Shown here piece after piece: positions 1 through 8,092 of a DNA stretch of 28,795 nucleotides. The notes beneath the pieces are model-generated. The model was not told where the DNA came from. It was given only the letters and a program-made list of their open reading frames with translations, and made no database searches. Position numbers and translations under genes: made by a program. Source of the DNA: a virus. Location: the IMG/VR virus record IMGVR_UViG_3300036670_000311, positions 1 to 28,795 of that record. The stretch is one strand, 5' to 3'. The first letter of the stretch is position 1, and every line of letters begins with the position of its first letter.

Positions 1-61
1 CTACAAAATTTGACAATTGCCAGTCTGTTTTATTAGGAAATATGAATTTTTGGTGGTGGTT
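1..61 (-). CDS. possible 5' part of a gene running off the left edge
   Basis: Downstream of the TerL stop, one minus-strand frame stays open to the window edge and reads protein-like (…FIFPNKTDWQLSNFV). No ATG is present in it; a TTG at 14-16 is the only usual alternative start. In many tailed phages the portal gene follows terL, so this could be its beginning, but too little is visible to recognise a family. It may also be a chance open frame. Confidence 0.2.
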
Positions 62-1574
62 ATAGAGTTAATGGCAAGTCTAAAGAATCATTTGTTGATG
101 TGATTACATCTTTATACTCTTCATACACCATGATGTCCCAAGCATCGGATAGGTGGGTAGTATGCTCTTGCTTCATAGAACTATTGCGCTCGTCTTTCTT
201 TACCTTTTCAATTCCGTTGGTGCCTTCTTTGGCTTCACTTCTTTCAATAGATATAATTAGATCCTGGTTGTTCGGCTCGTTAAAGGTTAGCTTTGGGTAC
301 CTTGATACGTTCTGCTTCAACAAGGTATTTAATAGAATGTACTTTGTATTGTGCCTTGCTGGTGGCTTCCCTTTCGATTGGTCATAGACAATCCATCCAC
401 GTTTACGTAAATGATTTGCAATCTTATCGCCATAGGTTTCTCTGGTATTCTTTCTTAAAGTAGCATTACCATCATGGCCGTAATATAAGTAGACAAATTT
501 GTTTTGATGCGCTTCATAGTAATCACACCAATTATTTATTAAATCTTCTTCATCACGTTCGCCCTTAACCCAATGATTGTTTATTGTTCTAAATTCTTTC
601 TGAAACTTCTGTGCAGTAACCGACCCCAAGAAGATACCCCAGTCAATAGACAAACGTAAAGGAACGGTTGGTTCTACATCTGCATCTTGCAAACAATTAA
701 AGCTTTTATCAGTATAATTTTCAGTTAAAGAAAGTAGGTAATCGTTGTTATATTTAGTGTAACAATGCTTTTCTGTTTTAAACTGCGGATAAAAGCCATC
801 CAATATTTCTTTAGGTCTTTCGTTTAAATATTCTGCTCTGTACCTTATATCACTTGGAGCTTCTTTTTTTGCTTCATCCCAGTACTCTGCCCTTAAATTA
901 TGTCTATTTATTTCTGCCGATGCTTTAATAAATACATGTGTTTTTCTGTTTTCAGGAAGCGCACATTCTTTTTCTTTATCAATAAACCATTTACCCTTTT
1001 TAGTTAGTGGAGTAGATGATGCGTATATTCTACATCCGAATAATGATTTATTTTTAAACTTTTCTTCTTTTGCTCTATTGGTTAATTTTACATTATAATA
1101 AAGCTTTTCGTAATCAAATAAAGCAGCTTCATCTCCTACTTCGCCAAAAGAATTTAAACCACGACCAGAAGATGGTTGGTCAATAGAAACAAACTGAAAA
1201 ACAGCACCATTACTCCAATGCATAGTATTTTCCCATTTATCTGGTTTATACATCGGTTTTTCAAAACCAAAACGCTCACCATTTTTACCAACTACATAAT
1301 CAATATCTTCAAAAATATTTATCAATTCTAATGCTTTTTTTGTTGATGGCAGCATTTTAGAAAGAATTTGCTGATAAGAAGGACCAACAAAAGCAAAAGA
1401 AGCTTTTGGCATTTGCTGAACCATTCGTAACATTATATAACCTAAAATAAAACTTTTCCCAGTTCCACGACCCCATTCTAAATAAATGGTTTTTTTACCT
1501 AAAGTCTCAATATTATGAACGACAGCTAATTGAGCATCATTTAATTCAAAATAATCTTTATTTTTCATCTTCAA
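60..1574 (-). CDS. terL: terminase large subunit (ATPase-nuclease DNA packaging motor)
   Basis: This is the motor that pumps phage DNA into the prohead and cuts it. The 504-aa length is normal for the family. Visible motifs are Walker A GRGTGKS (about residues 35-41), an adenine-binding-like Q near the N-terminus, Walker B with the catalytic acid at GEVGDE (144-149), and the coupling motif SST (186-188). A C-terminal RNase H-like nuclease follows, with acidic residues at LSIDWG (D311), YYGHDG (D368) and HLSDAWD (D477/D480). The start overlaps the end of the preceding 186-aa gene by 17 bases, typical of a TerS-TerL pair. It is the last complete gene of the leftward packaging/head block, and nothing looks broken. 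Confidence 0.93.
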   Translation of the reverse strand: MKMKNKDYFELNDAQLAVVHNIETLGKKTIYLEWGRGTGKSFILGYIMLRMVQQMPKASFAFVGPSYQQILSKMLPSTKKALELINIFEDIDYVVGKNGERFGFEKPMYKPDKWENTMHWSNGAVFQFVSIDQPSSGRGLNSFGEVGDEAALFDYEKLYYNVKLTNRAKEEKFKNKSLFGCRIYASSTPLTKKGKWFIDKEKECALPENRKTHVFIKASAEINRHNLRAEYWDEAKKEAPSDIRYRAEYLNERPKEILDGFYPQFKTEKHCYTKYNNDYLLSLTENYTDKSFNCLQDADVEPTVPLRLSIDWGIFLGSVTAQKFQKEFRTINNHWVKGERDEEDLINNWCDYYEAHQNKFVYLYYGHDGNATLRKNTRETYGDKIANHLRKRGWIVYDQSKGKPPARHNTKYILLNTLLKQNVSRYPKLTFNEPNNQDLIISIERSEAKEGTNGIEKVKKDERNSSMKQEHTTHLSDAWDIMVYEEYKDVITSTNDSLDLPLTL

Positions 1575-2118
1575 TTATTTCAGCTTCTGCATCGATTATT
1601 TTATTAAAATTCATAACACCAGTATTTGATTGCATACTCATTCTTAATTCAACAATTTTAGGAATCTTAATTTTAATAGGTTTATCAACCAATTTTTCTG
1701 GGTTAAATTTTAATTGATCTTCTACTTTTGCAACATCCCAAGAATCCCCAAGCATTTTAAGTAATTTAACTGCATTATCTGTATCTCCATTCTTTTGGCA
1801 TCTTTCTAACCATTCTTTTACCATTTCTTCATAAATAGCTTTGTTTGCTTTTTTATCAGATTCAATAAGATTACCAAATAATATGTTTGCATTTCTAGTG
1901 TCTCTAAAAAATTGAGCACGCTCTTTTCCTGTTTTCCTTTGATAAATTGCAAAAGATGCTTTTACAGATGGATGCCTGTGCCTTAAAGTCCAAACAACAA
2001 GTAATCGTTCTAGTATTTCATTCTGAACATCATTTAATTCTATTTCAGAATTTAAATAGGATGCATGAATTGTATCTAAATTAGAATCTCCAGTTTTTAT
2101 TTTAGGAACTAAATTCAT
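1558..2118 (-). CDS. putative terminase small subunit
   Basis: This 186-aa soluble, mostly helical protein lies directly upstream of terL, overlapping it by 17 bases, and its own start abuts the stop of the 238-aa gene. Position and size fit the DNA-recognition subunit of the terminase. I do not see a clear helix-turn-helix motif. The N-terminal half is rich in charged helices (for example ERLLVVWTLRHRHPSVKASF) and the C-terminus is acidic, as in TerS proteins that contact TerL. The call is based mainly on context. Alternatively it is another packaging or head accessory protein. Confidence 0.5.
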   Translation of the reverse strand: MNLVPKIKTGDSNLDTIHASYLNSEIELNDVQNEILERLLVVWTLRHRHPSVKASFAIYQRKTGKERAQFFRDTRNANILFGNLIESDKKANKAIYEEMVKEWLERCQKNGDTDNAVKLLKMLGDSWDVAKVEDQLKFNPEKLVDKPIKIKIPKIVELRMSMQSNTGVMNFNKIIDAEAEIIEDEK

Positions 2119-2834
2119 TAATCTTTTTTATTAATTAAAAACGTTAAATCTGCAATATCCTTTTCCAATTGTGCAAACTTTGTCTTTTGCTTTTCAATTG
2201 TTATTTCTTGTTTTGTGGTGGTTTTTATGGTGTTTGGTGTTTGCAATAGCAATACTTCTAAACGCTTTTTTGTTTTGGTTAAAACAGTGCGCTTATTGTT
2301 TCTTCTAAGAATTAATTGTGCAGGAGAAAGTTTTTCAAAATCATTTTCTTTAATTTCTAAAACTGTTTTTGTATCTGTAAAATGATCTAATTGTTTCCAA
2401 GCCAATTCTACAGCATCAAACAAAGCATCAATTTGTAAACAGATTTCTAAGGCTTTTTCTTCATCTTCTGCAGGCAATGCATTTAATTGAATTTTTAAAG
2501 AACAGGCAGTTGCAAAATCATTCTTTTGTTTTATAAAAACAGGATGCAATACAACAGGAAAATCAGAAATTAAAACATTTTTGTATTTTGGTTTTTCTTC
2601 AATTACAGTATCCGGTTTAATAATTGGTTTTTTTACGGATGCAATTAAAGGAGTAAATGAAGTTTCTGAATCTTTGTATTTTGATAATTCATACTTTAAT
2701 TTATCCGCAAAAGCATTCGTTTTTTTACGTTTAAAAAGTTGCAATAAGTTTGGCTTTGCTTCTTTTAAAGTAGCATACATTGCAACGCCTTCTTCGTAGT
2801 TGCAGCCATTATTAAACCAATCGTTTATTTTCAT
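2118..2834 (-). CDS. unrecognised protein upstream of the terminase genes
   Basis: This 238-aa protein has no family I can name. The N-terminal part starts with a W/Y-rich segment (MKINDWFNNGCNYEEGVAMY). The middle is helical and acidic (about 120-160), and the last ~60 residues form a long Lys/Glu/Leu helix that reads as a coiled coil. The stop and the next gene's start share one base (TAATG), so it is translationally coupled to the TerS candidate and then TerL. It is preceded by a terminator and a copy of the putative late promoter motif, so it is probably the first gene of the packaging operon. A role in packaging or head assembly is inference from location only. Confidence 0.6.
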   Translation of the reverse strand: MKINDWFNNGCNYEEGVAMYATLKEAKPNLLQLFKRKKTNAFADKLKYELSKYKDSETSFTPLIASVKKPIIKPDTVIEEKPKYKNVLISDFPVVLHPVFIKQKNDFATACSLKIQLNALPAEDEEKALEICLQIDALFDAVELAWKQLDHFTDTKTVLEIKENDFEKLSPAQLILRRNNKRTVLTKTKKRLEVLLLQTPNTIKTTTKQEITIEKQKTKFAQLEKDIADLTFLINKKD

Positions 2835-2865
2835 AGTGTAAAAATGGCAATTGTTATTCTTTAAA

Positions 2866-2882
2866 TATAGGACACAAAAAAA
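2866..2882 (-). promoter_or_regulatory. putative phage late promoter motif, copy 1
   Basis: On the minus strand this reads TTTTTTTGTGTCCTATA, about 30 bases upstream of the 238-aa gene. It directly follows the terminator hairpin at 2879-2904, so its T-run doubles as the terminator U-tract. It is one of six similar sites, all on the minus strand and all upstream of leftward genes. Promoter function is inferred. Confidence 0.5.
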
Positions 2883-2906
2883 CCACCTCGTAAAAGGTGG
2901 TTTTAA
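2867..2906. repeat. 40-bp direct repeat, left copy
   Basis: These 40 bases are identical to 3403-3442 by eye. The repeat contains the promoter-like motif plus the CCACCTCGTAAAAGGTGG hairpin. The two copies bracket the signal-peptide gene at 2924-3340. Both are also preceded by a shared ATGGCAATTGT (2844-2854 and 3388-3398). Confidence 0.85.
2879..2904 (-). terminator. rho-independent terminator after the 138-aa gene
   Basis: The hairpin has stem AAAACCACC / GGTGGTTTT around a TCGTAAAA loop. On the minus strand it is followed by a run of seven Ts. It lies 20 bases after the stop of the leftward signal-peptide gene. Confidence 0.8.
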
Positions 2907-2923
2907 AGTATGTTAGAAATTTA

Positions 2924-3340
2924 CTACTTATAACTAAACAAATTATTCTGGTATTTCTGTTTTATAGATCTATTATAAAATTGCATCCTGGAACTCGTAT
3001 TTGTAAAGTATTTTTTATTTGAATTGTAACTTTCTAAAGGTGGTTTTAAATTTTTATCAATATAAATACTTAGATAGTTTTTTTGCCAACCAATAGGAAT
3101 ATCAATTTCTAAATTGATAAAATTTAATTGAATCGTTTTTACATCAAAAATAACAGCATGGCTTTTATCTTTTGAATTCGATTTTTTTACAATTGTTTTA
3201 AAAACAAATGCAGTAGTAAAATTTAGATCGGTAGTTTTACTGATTTTTGAAGTATGTTTTTGTAGAACACCTCCTTCGATAGGGTTTGCGTTTATCCCAA
3301 TAAAGGAAAACAGCAACAATACTAAAAGAATTTTTTTCAT
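2924..3340 (-). CDS. small exported protein, moron-like
   Basis: This 138-aa protein begins with a clear signal peptide: MKK, then a hydrophobic core (ILLVLLLFSFIGI), with likely cleavage after the NANP region at about 18-20. The mature part is basic and Asn/Lys/Tyr-rich, with no recognised domain and no cysteine pair. It has its own upstream promoter-like motif and its own downstream terminator, and it sits between two identical 40-bp repeats inside the packaging/head block. That is the arrangement of a moron, an extra gene transcribed independently. A lysogenic-conversion or superinfection role at the cell envelope is possible but not shown by sequence. It could also be a lysis-related protein, as no other lysis gene is obvious. 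Confidence 0.65.
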   Translation of the reverse strand: MKKILLVLLLFSFIGINANPIEGGVLQKHTSKISKTTDLNFTTAFVFKTIVKKSNSKDKSHAVIFDVKTIQLNFINLEIDIPIGWQKNYLSIYIDKNLKPPLESYNSNKKYFTNTSSRMQFYNRSIKQKYQNNLFSYK

Positions 3341-3401
3341 TTTAAAAAGGTTTTAATTAATAATTATTGAAGTACTAAAATAGAAAGATGGCAATTGTAA
3401 A

Positions 3402-3418
3402 AATAGGACACAAAAAAA
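3402..3418 (-). promoter_or_regulatory. putative phage late promoter motif, copy 2
   Basis: The minus strand reads TTTTTTTGTGTCCTATT. It lies about 65 bases upstream of the signal-peptide gene and follows directly on the hairpin at 3415-3440. It shares the terminator-then-motif layout of copy 1. Confidence 0.5.
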
Positions 3419-3442
3419 CCACCTCGTAAAAGGTGGTTTTAA
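3403..3442. repeat. 40-bp direct repeat, right copy
   Basis: This copy is identical to 2867-2906. Recombination between the two would delete or insert the 138-aa gene together with one terminator and one promoter unit, leaving the late block intact. Confidence 0.85.
3415..3440 (-). terminator. rho-independent terminator after the 191-aa gene
   Basis: It has the same stem-loop as at 2879-2904 (ACCACC / GGTGGT with TCGTAAAA loop) and a minus-strand T-run. It closes the transcript running from the protease through the capsid protein to the 191-aa gene, whose stop is 65 bases away. Confidence 0.75.
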
Positions 3443-3504
3443 TGAAAAAAAAATCAACTAACTAATTCAAAAAAAAAGACAAATCTTAAATTTGTAAATA
3501 TTTT

Positions 3505-4080
3505 TTATGCTGATGGAACTAAAGTTACTAGTCCTGAATAAACAGGTGCCTCGTATCTGCTTTTATCCGAAACAGTAATTGTTCGTTTATTAAAGCCTTC
3601 ATTTGAAGCTTCTACCATTGCATCCATTTCTGTAAACATAGCACCATGATCTTCTGAACCTATTTGTCTGTAATTACCAGAACCAACTTCTTGCAATAAA
3701 ACAACGCAACGCTTGTTTCTAGACCATCTAGAAAAACCAATTAATTCTGCAGTAGAACCTTCTAAAACAATTGATGCTTTATTTTCTACAATTTTATTAG
3801 TGCTTTCGCCTAAATAAGCAGATTTAATATCTGATGTTTGTTCTGCAACTGTTAACTTAATAAAACCTTTACCCGTTAAAAACGTATGGTCAGTTGTTAT
3901 GCTACCTAATTCGGCAAACGTGGTCCCTTCATTTGCGGGTGTTGCATCATCCAACTTTAAAGGTGCTGCAATTGTTGCAAACCAATCTAAAGGTGCGTAC
4001 AAAACATTTGTATGCACAATGCCCCCAAAATGTTCTTGTTCTGCTTTTCCTAATTTTTCTATTATAATATCCTGTGCCAT
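3505..4080 (-). CDS. putative major tail tube or head-tail structural protein
   Basis: This 191-aa soluble protein has no signal or membrane segment. It is rich in beta-type residues and small side chains, and ends with a region (about 150-191) typical of tail-tube-like or decoration folds (TITVSDKSRYEAPVYSGLVT). It is third after the major capsid protein on the same strand, with only a 69-aa gene between, which is where head-tail joining or major tail proteins often lie. The start follows a short A/T leader 19 bases from the previous stop. I do not recognise a specific family; major tail protein is a best guess and head decoration is the alternative. Confidence 0.45.
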   Translation of the reverse strand: MAQDIIIEKLGKAEQEHFGGIVHTNVLYAPLDWFATIAAPLKLDDATPANEGTTFAELGSITTDHTFLTGKGFIKLTVAEQTSDIKSAYLGESTNKIVENKASIVLEGSTAELIGFSRWSRNKRCVVLLQEVGSGNYRQIGSEDHGAMFTEMDAMVEASNEGFNKRTITVSDKSRYEAPVYSGLVTLVPSA

Positions 4081-4099
4081 TTTACGGTGGTTTTATAAA

Positions 4100-4309
4100 T
4101 TAAACTTTTTCTACTACAGATGAACCAGAAGCAACTAATGCAGCACATAATGCTTCATTTTTACCAGCTTCTTCTTTGGTAAATCGTTCTCCTTGAAATA
4201 TGAAATTTTTATTAGGACCTCCTAATAATTCATATTTTACTTTTTCTAACTCAAAAATTACTTTTTTAGGAGCAGCTTCTTTTGAAGCTGCTGTATTATC
4301 TTTTGCCAT
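4100..4309 (-). CDS. small protein after the major capsid gene
   Basis: This 69-aa protein begins with a Lys/Ala-rich, probably disordered stretch (MAKDNTAASKEAAPKK) and continues with a compact section (VIFELEKVKYELLGGPNKNF) that reads as a small beta domain, then a helix. It lies between the capsid gene and the 191-aa structural gene, 28 and 19 bases apart. Its placement suggests a head-completion, capsid-associated or short tail component. No family is recognised. Confidence 0.55.
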   Translation of the reverse strand: MAKDNTAASKEAAPKKVIFELEKVKYELLGGPNKNFIFQGERFTKEEAGKNEALCAALVASGSSVVEKV

Positions 4310-4337
4310 ATTTATGGTTTTTAAAATTAATTACTAA

Positions 4338-5285
4338 TTATACCCAAGTCGCTGCATAAACCAACTCATCATGATTAAAGCCAATTGCTTCATACCAATC
4401 TAACATTAAGAAAACTTGTCTTTTACTTTCTTCTACTTTAGGACTTCTCATTCCGTTTACTTTTCTAAGGTAAACAAAGTTTTCTTTAGTAGTTGCCCAC
4501 AACATTTTTTCGCCAGCCATAGAAGGTAAACCAACTAATTGAACATCTGTGAAATCTACAGTAACAGAATCGCCTTTGTAGTTTACATCTTGACCATGGG
4601 TGTTTCTTTTATCTCTTAAATACCATTTAAGAATTTTAAGATCCATTTTTACTTTTACAGGAATTCCTTTATCTGTAAATTCAGATAAACCATCCACAAA
4701 CTCTTCAACTCTTTCAAATGCATTCGCTTGCGTAATTGCATCTGTTAAAGTAATTGTGTTCATATTAAGTAACAAACCATCTGTAATAGTTTTTTTAATA
4801 CCATTCATAACAGCAGAAGCAGCAGTTGCTGTTCCTTGTGTTGGTGGAACATATACTCCTTTAAAGTACGCTTTTGTTTCTAAATCGTGCGGAATACGAT
4901 TTGCAACATGTTCTTCTGCTATGTAACGAACCAAAGGCCATTCAGCTCTTGCTTCTGCAGTTAAAGATGTTAAAAACCCAAGCCAAGAAGCTTTTAAATC
5001 GTCTGGATATAATTCCATATCGATTTTAATGTTTCTTAAAGGAATTTCATTTGGTGTAAACGTTACACCGCCTTTTGGTGTCCAACCTTTTTGGAAACCT
5101 TGAATGATTTCTGACAAATCTGCATTTGAAGATCTGTACACATCGCTTTCAATAATTAATGGGGTTGCAAAAGAAGGCGTTACAGATTTCTGTCTTAAAG
5201 AAGATGTTAATCTTGTAAGGTTCTGACCTTCATTTAAATAGTAATCGCCAAAAGCAGTTACTATTGCAGAATTATCAATACTCAT
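4338..5285 (-). CDS. major capsid protein
   Basis: This 315-aa protein lies immediately after the protease/scaffold gene and has the expected size and composition of an HK97-fold capsid protein of a Bacteroidota phage. Visible features are a helical N-arm (about 1-45), a segment rich in paired acidic and aromatic residues (about 80-140), the internal FxxVEEFVDGL region (about 190-205), and a C-terminal KVEESKRQVFLMLDWYEAIG stretch that reads as the central axial-domain beta strands. There is no signal peptide and no cysteine. Order relative to protease and terminase (protease, MCP, small proteins, TerS, TerL) supports the call. The exact family cannot be named without a profile search. Confidence 0.75.
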   Translation of the reverse strand: MSIDNSAIVTAFGDYYLNEGQNLTRLTSSLRQKSVTPSFATPLIIESDVYRSSNADLSEIIQGFQKGWTPKGGVTFTPNEIPLRNIKIDMELYPDDLKASWLGFLTSLTAEARAEWPLVRYIAEEHVANRIPHDLETKAYFKGVYVPPTQGTATAASAVMNGIKKTITDGLLLNMNTITLTDAITQANAFERVEEFVDGLSEFTDKGIPVKVKMDLKILKWYLRDKRNTHGQDVNYKGDSVTVDFTDVQLVGLPSMAGEKMLWATTKENFVYLRKVNGMRSPKVEESKRQVFLMLDWYEAIGFNHDELVYAATWV

Positions 5286-5311
5286 AATTTTATATTTAAA
5301 TGTTAATACTA

Positions 5312-6619
5312 TTAATTGTTCATTGCTAATGAAATATCAACGCCGCCAACTATGTTGGTTGCACCAATATTTTTATCGTTTGCATTATTTACAATAATTG
5401 TATGTTTTGAACCATCTAACTGGCCATACTCTACAACTTTTTTTGCTAAAGCAGTAATTGCATCTGCTCCGTTTAATTCTTCGGTAATATCTGCAGTTGT
5501 TAATGCTGCAGTAATTGATGCAGAAATTGCAGTTTCTTTTTCTGATGCAATTCTTACAGTTTCTTGAAAATCTGTAATTGTAGCATTTAAAGGTTTTGTT
5601 GCTGCTTCGATTGATGCAGGAATTCCAGAAATTTTATTTTCTAAAGTTTCCATTTGTTCTTCGGATAAAAAGAAACCTGCATCATTGTTGCTTTCAAATG
5701 CAACTTCTAATCCAAGTGTTTCTTGAATTGAACTATAATTTTTACTCATGGTTTGCGAATTTGTATTTGTATTTGCTTTTGAGATTTCAAAAACTTTATC
5801 TATTGCATTTTGTAGTGTGCCTATCTGGTCAATTAATCCTTCTTTAAGTGATTGCTTCGGATTAAAAATATCTCCCTTTAAAGCCTTCTCTGTAATGTTT
5901 GGCCTTGCACTTTTAACAGCTTCATGAAATTGAGAAGCCATAGGATTCAAATATTCTTTAATTAAAACAGAAGTATCTCCTGCAGCTAAAGATCTTGAAA
6001 GTTTGTTTTTATCTGGAGATAGATCAGAATATTCTTCTATTACTTCAACGCCTTGTTTTTTAAGTGCGCCTTGAATGTCTATTTTTGAAAACATGGTACC
6101 AATAGAACCAATAAAATCTGCATGCTTATGTGCAATAATAAAATCGGATGCAGAAGCCATATAATATGCTGCAGAACCTATCATGTCTTTTGTAAAAGAA
6201 ACAACTGGTTTGCTGTAGTCTTTTATAAAGTCGAAAAATTCTGCATTACCAGAAGCTTGACCACCTCCAGAATTAAAATCTAAAACAACCCCTTTAATAT
6301 TTGGGTTTGCTTCAAATTCTCTTAAAGTTTGCATTATTGATTGCGTTCCTTTTGGCCCACAGGTTTGATCGTATTTAAATATTGGATGATGAATATTTAC
6401 AATTGCAACAGAATTCTGTTGAATAGATAAACCTTCTGAATTTTCTAAAGATTGAAAATTACCAGAAGCATCTGCAAATAAAAATTTTGTTGGTTCTAAA
6501 GAATCAGAAGAAATATTCTGACCTTTTAATATAGAAAGTAAAAAAGGCATCAAAGCAGCTTTACTACTTTGATTAATCATCCAATTACTACTTAATAAAG
6601 AAAACGTGTTTTTATTCAT
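5312..6619 (-). CDS. prohead protease (peptidase S49) with C-terminal scaffold-like region
   Basis: This 435-aa protein is a head-maturation protease of the SppA/lambda C type. The N-terminal ~270 residues carry the S49 core: a beta strand and turn (GVVLDFNSGGGQASG, 110-124), the nucleophile serine in DMIGSAAYYMAS (S149), the IGSIGTMF segment (171-177), and a lysine pair near YSDLSPDKNK (K204/K206), one of which is the likely general base. The remainder (about 285-435) is helical, Ala/Thr/Glu-rich and lacks cysteines, like a scaffold. An internal ATG at residue 291 (base 5749) could give a separate ~145-aa scaffold, as lambda Nu3 arises within C. It is followed after 26 bases by the capsid gene and preceded by a promoter-like motif at 6674-6691. 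Confidence 0.88.
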   Translation of the reverse strand: MNKNTFSLLSSNWMINQSSKAALMPFLLSILKGQNISSDSLEPTKFLFADASGNFQSLENSEGLSIQQNSVAIVNIHHPIFKYDQTCGPKGTQSIMQTLREFEANPNIKGVVLDFNSGGGQASGNAEFFDFIKDYSKPVVSFTKDMIGSAAYYMASASDFIIAHKHADFIGSIGTMFSKIDIQGALKKQGVEVIEEYSDLSPDKNKLSRSLAAGDTSVLIKEYLNPMASQFHEAVKSARPNITEKALKGDIFNPKQSLKEGLIDQIGTLQNAIDKVFEISKANTNTNSQTMSKNYSSIQETLGLEVAFESNNDAGFFLSEEQMETLENKISGIPASIEAATKPLNATITDFQETVRIASEKETAISASITAALTTADITEELNGADAITALAKKVVEYGQLDGSKHTIIVNNANDKNIGATNIVGGVDISLAMNN

Positions 6620-6673
6620 TTGTAAAATGCCTTTTCTAGCACATTACAAACATCATAAAAAATCAATCTAAAA

Positions 6674-6691
6674 TATAGGACACAAAAAAAA
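6674..6691 (-). promoter_or_regulatory. putative phage late promoter motif, copy 3
   Basis: The minus strand reads TTTTTTTTGTGTCCTATA, about 55 bases upstream of the prohead protease gene. No hairpin precedes it here, so the conserved T-run is not simply a terminator tail. This is the main argument that the motif itself has a role. Confidence 0.5.
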
Positions 6692-6698
6692 CCAATTA

Positions 6699-7172
6699 CT
6701 AAACACTTATATAAACTGGCTTTTGCGGAATATTGCCATCTATATTTATTCTGGTAATTGAAGAATCTTCTAATTTTTTACCATTAATTTCTTGGTAAGA
6801 AAAATCTAAAGGATGCGTTTTGCTGCCAAACATTTTTATTGTTTGATTGGTATCTGTTGCAATAACAACTCCTTTTTTATTGATGAATTTTTTTAAATAA
6901 GAATCGATTGTTGAAGATTGAAAAGGAAAATCTAAAGAAATAGAAATTGAATACGTAGTTCCGTTTTTACCACTTCTAGGCGTTACATTTATTGTAAAGC
7001 TTTCTGGAATAGGTAAAAAATTAAAAGTATCTGCAACTCCTTCAATAAGTACCAAAGAAGCGTTTTCATTTGTTAAAATGGTAGGACAAACTTTTATTTC
7101 TGATAAAATAGCGAATTGAACATTTAACCAACCGCCTGTTTGCTCTCTATTATTTACATTTTCTGTACTCAT
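6699..7172 (-). CDS. putative phage structural protein
   Basis: This 157-aa protein has no signal peptide and alternates polar and hydrophobic residues throughout, suggesting a beta-rich fold. A central stretch of serine/isoleucine strands (SISISLDFPFQSS) is followed by the segment MFGSKTHPLDFSY. Similar '…gs…hPl.f.y…' layouts occur in small tail proteins of Bacteroidota phages, as far as I recall. It has its own upstream copy of the late motif and lies just upstream of the prohead protease. Tail-tube-like or head-associated structural protein is the best guess; the function is not established. Confidence 0.45.
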   Translation of the reverse strand: MSTENVNNREQTGGWLNVQFAILSEIKVCPTILTNENASLVLIEGVADTFNFLPIPESFTINVTPRSGKNGTTYSISISLDFPFQSSTIDSYLKKFINKKGVVIATDTNQTIKMFGSKTHPLDFSYQEINGKKLEDSSITRINIDGNIPQKPVYISV

Positions 7173-7184
7173 AATTTTATATTT

Positions 7185-7200
7185 TATAGGACAAAAAAAA
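7185..7200 (-). promoter_or_regulatory. putative phage late promoter motif, copy 4
   Basis: The minus strand reads TTTTTTTTGTCCTATA (lacking one GT relative to copies 1-3), only 12 bases from the start codon of the 157-aa gene. No stable hairpin precedes it. Confidence 0.45.
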
Positions 7201-7262
7201 CTTTTGTTTTATTTGTCTTAATGTAACCTATTGATTTTTAATAATTTAAAACATATAAAAAA

Positions 7263-7751
7263 CTAACTTTCTAAAAGCTGTCCTAAACTGCTTTTATCTC
7301 TGTGATAATTTCTGTATAAATTTTCTAGCTTTAGTTCATCTTCTGTAACATCATAGCATTTTAAGAATTGCTTCATGGCCTTCATTACATCCTGCTTTAA
7401 AATAGAATTTTCGCTCTTAACTACTAAATTGCTATGCATAGAGGTTGTTATATAATCATCCATTGATGATAAAAAAAGCTTCTGGAGAAACATTTCAAAT
7501 TTTTTCATTTTTGCAGAACTCATATCAAAGCCTTGTCTTTCAATAATTGTTTTAGGAAAATGAAAAGGGTAAAAATTTTTCTCCTTTAAATTTTTGTGCT
7601 CTTTTCTATATTGTTTGTCAAGTAGATCTGTTAAATAAATACCTAAAGAAGAATTGATGCTAACTTTATGATGATTGCCATACTTCTTTTCTAAAAATTT
7701 ACATAAGTAACTCTTTAAAGGCATATTAATGATTATTGTTCCTGTATCCAT
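7263..7751 (-). CDS. unrecognised conserved-looking phage protein
   Basis: This 162-aa basic, soluble protein has the N-terminal pattern of a short beta strand followed by LKSYLCKFLEKKYG, and ends with a segment rich in aromatic and charged residues (DELKLENLYRNYHRDKSS). I recall similar proteins in Bacteroidota prophages, but no function. It is the second gene leftward from the repeat region at 8111-8390 and lies 44 bases from the stop of the 80-aa gene. Its position between the candidate origin and the head genes could suit a regulator of late transcription, which is only a guess. No helix-turn-helix is clear. Confidence 0.6.
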   Translation of the reverse strand: MDTGTIIINMPLKSYLCKFLEKKYGNHHKVSINSSLGIYLTDLLDKQYRKEHKNLKEKNFYPFHFPKTIIERQGFDMSSAKMKKFEMFLQKLFLSSMDDYITTSMHSNLVVKSENSILKQDVMKAMKQFLKCYDVTEDELKLENLYRNYHRDKSSLGQLLES

Positions 7752-7795
7752 AGAATTCGTAGTTTATCAAATTTACATAATTGCAATGATAAAAT

Positions 7796-8038
7796 CTACA
7801 ATTTACTTTGTTTTTTGCAGTAATTTTTTGCACCTAAACTTCTAAAATACAAAGTTTTAGTTTGCTTTATTTCATCAATTAGATGAATAGGAGAAACCCC
7901 CAGAACAAACTGTTTTTGCAATTCTTTTTCTGCAGTTTCAATATCAGTAAATGATTTTATAATCTCCTTCTTTACCGGAACACCTTTTTGCAAAGCATTT
8001 TTGTACGTAATTATTTTAAAATCTGATTTTTTACCCAT
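7796..8038 (-). CDS. small basic protein, first gene left of the repeat region
   Basis: I start this 80-aa protein at the ATG at 8036-8038 (MGKKSDFKII…). A longer reading from a TTG at 8101 would run through the promoter-like motif and is unlikely. It is Lys-rich and soluble with no recognised domain. It is preceded by a late-motif copy at 8093-8105 and a TATGTTTG box (a Bacteroidota-type -7 element) about 25 bases upstream. It heads the leftward block adjoining the candidate origin. Function unknown. Confidence 0.55.
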   Translation of the reverse strand: MGKKSDFKIITYKNALQKGVPVKKEIIKSFTDIETAEKELQKQFVLGVSPIHLIDEIKQTKTLYFRSLGAKNYCKKQSKL

Positions 8039-8092
8039 GATAAAATATTTAAAATTTGATAAAACAAACATACAATGGTCCATTTTAAGAAA

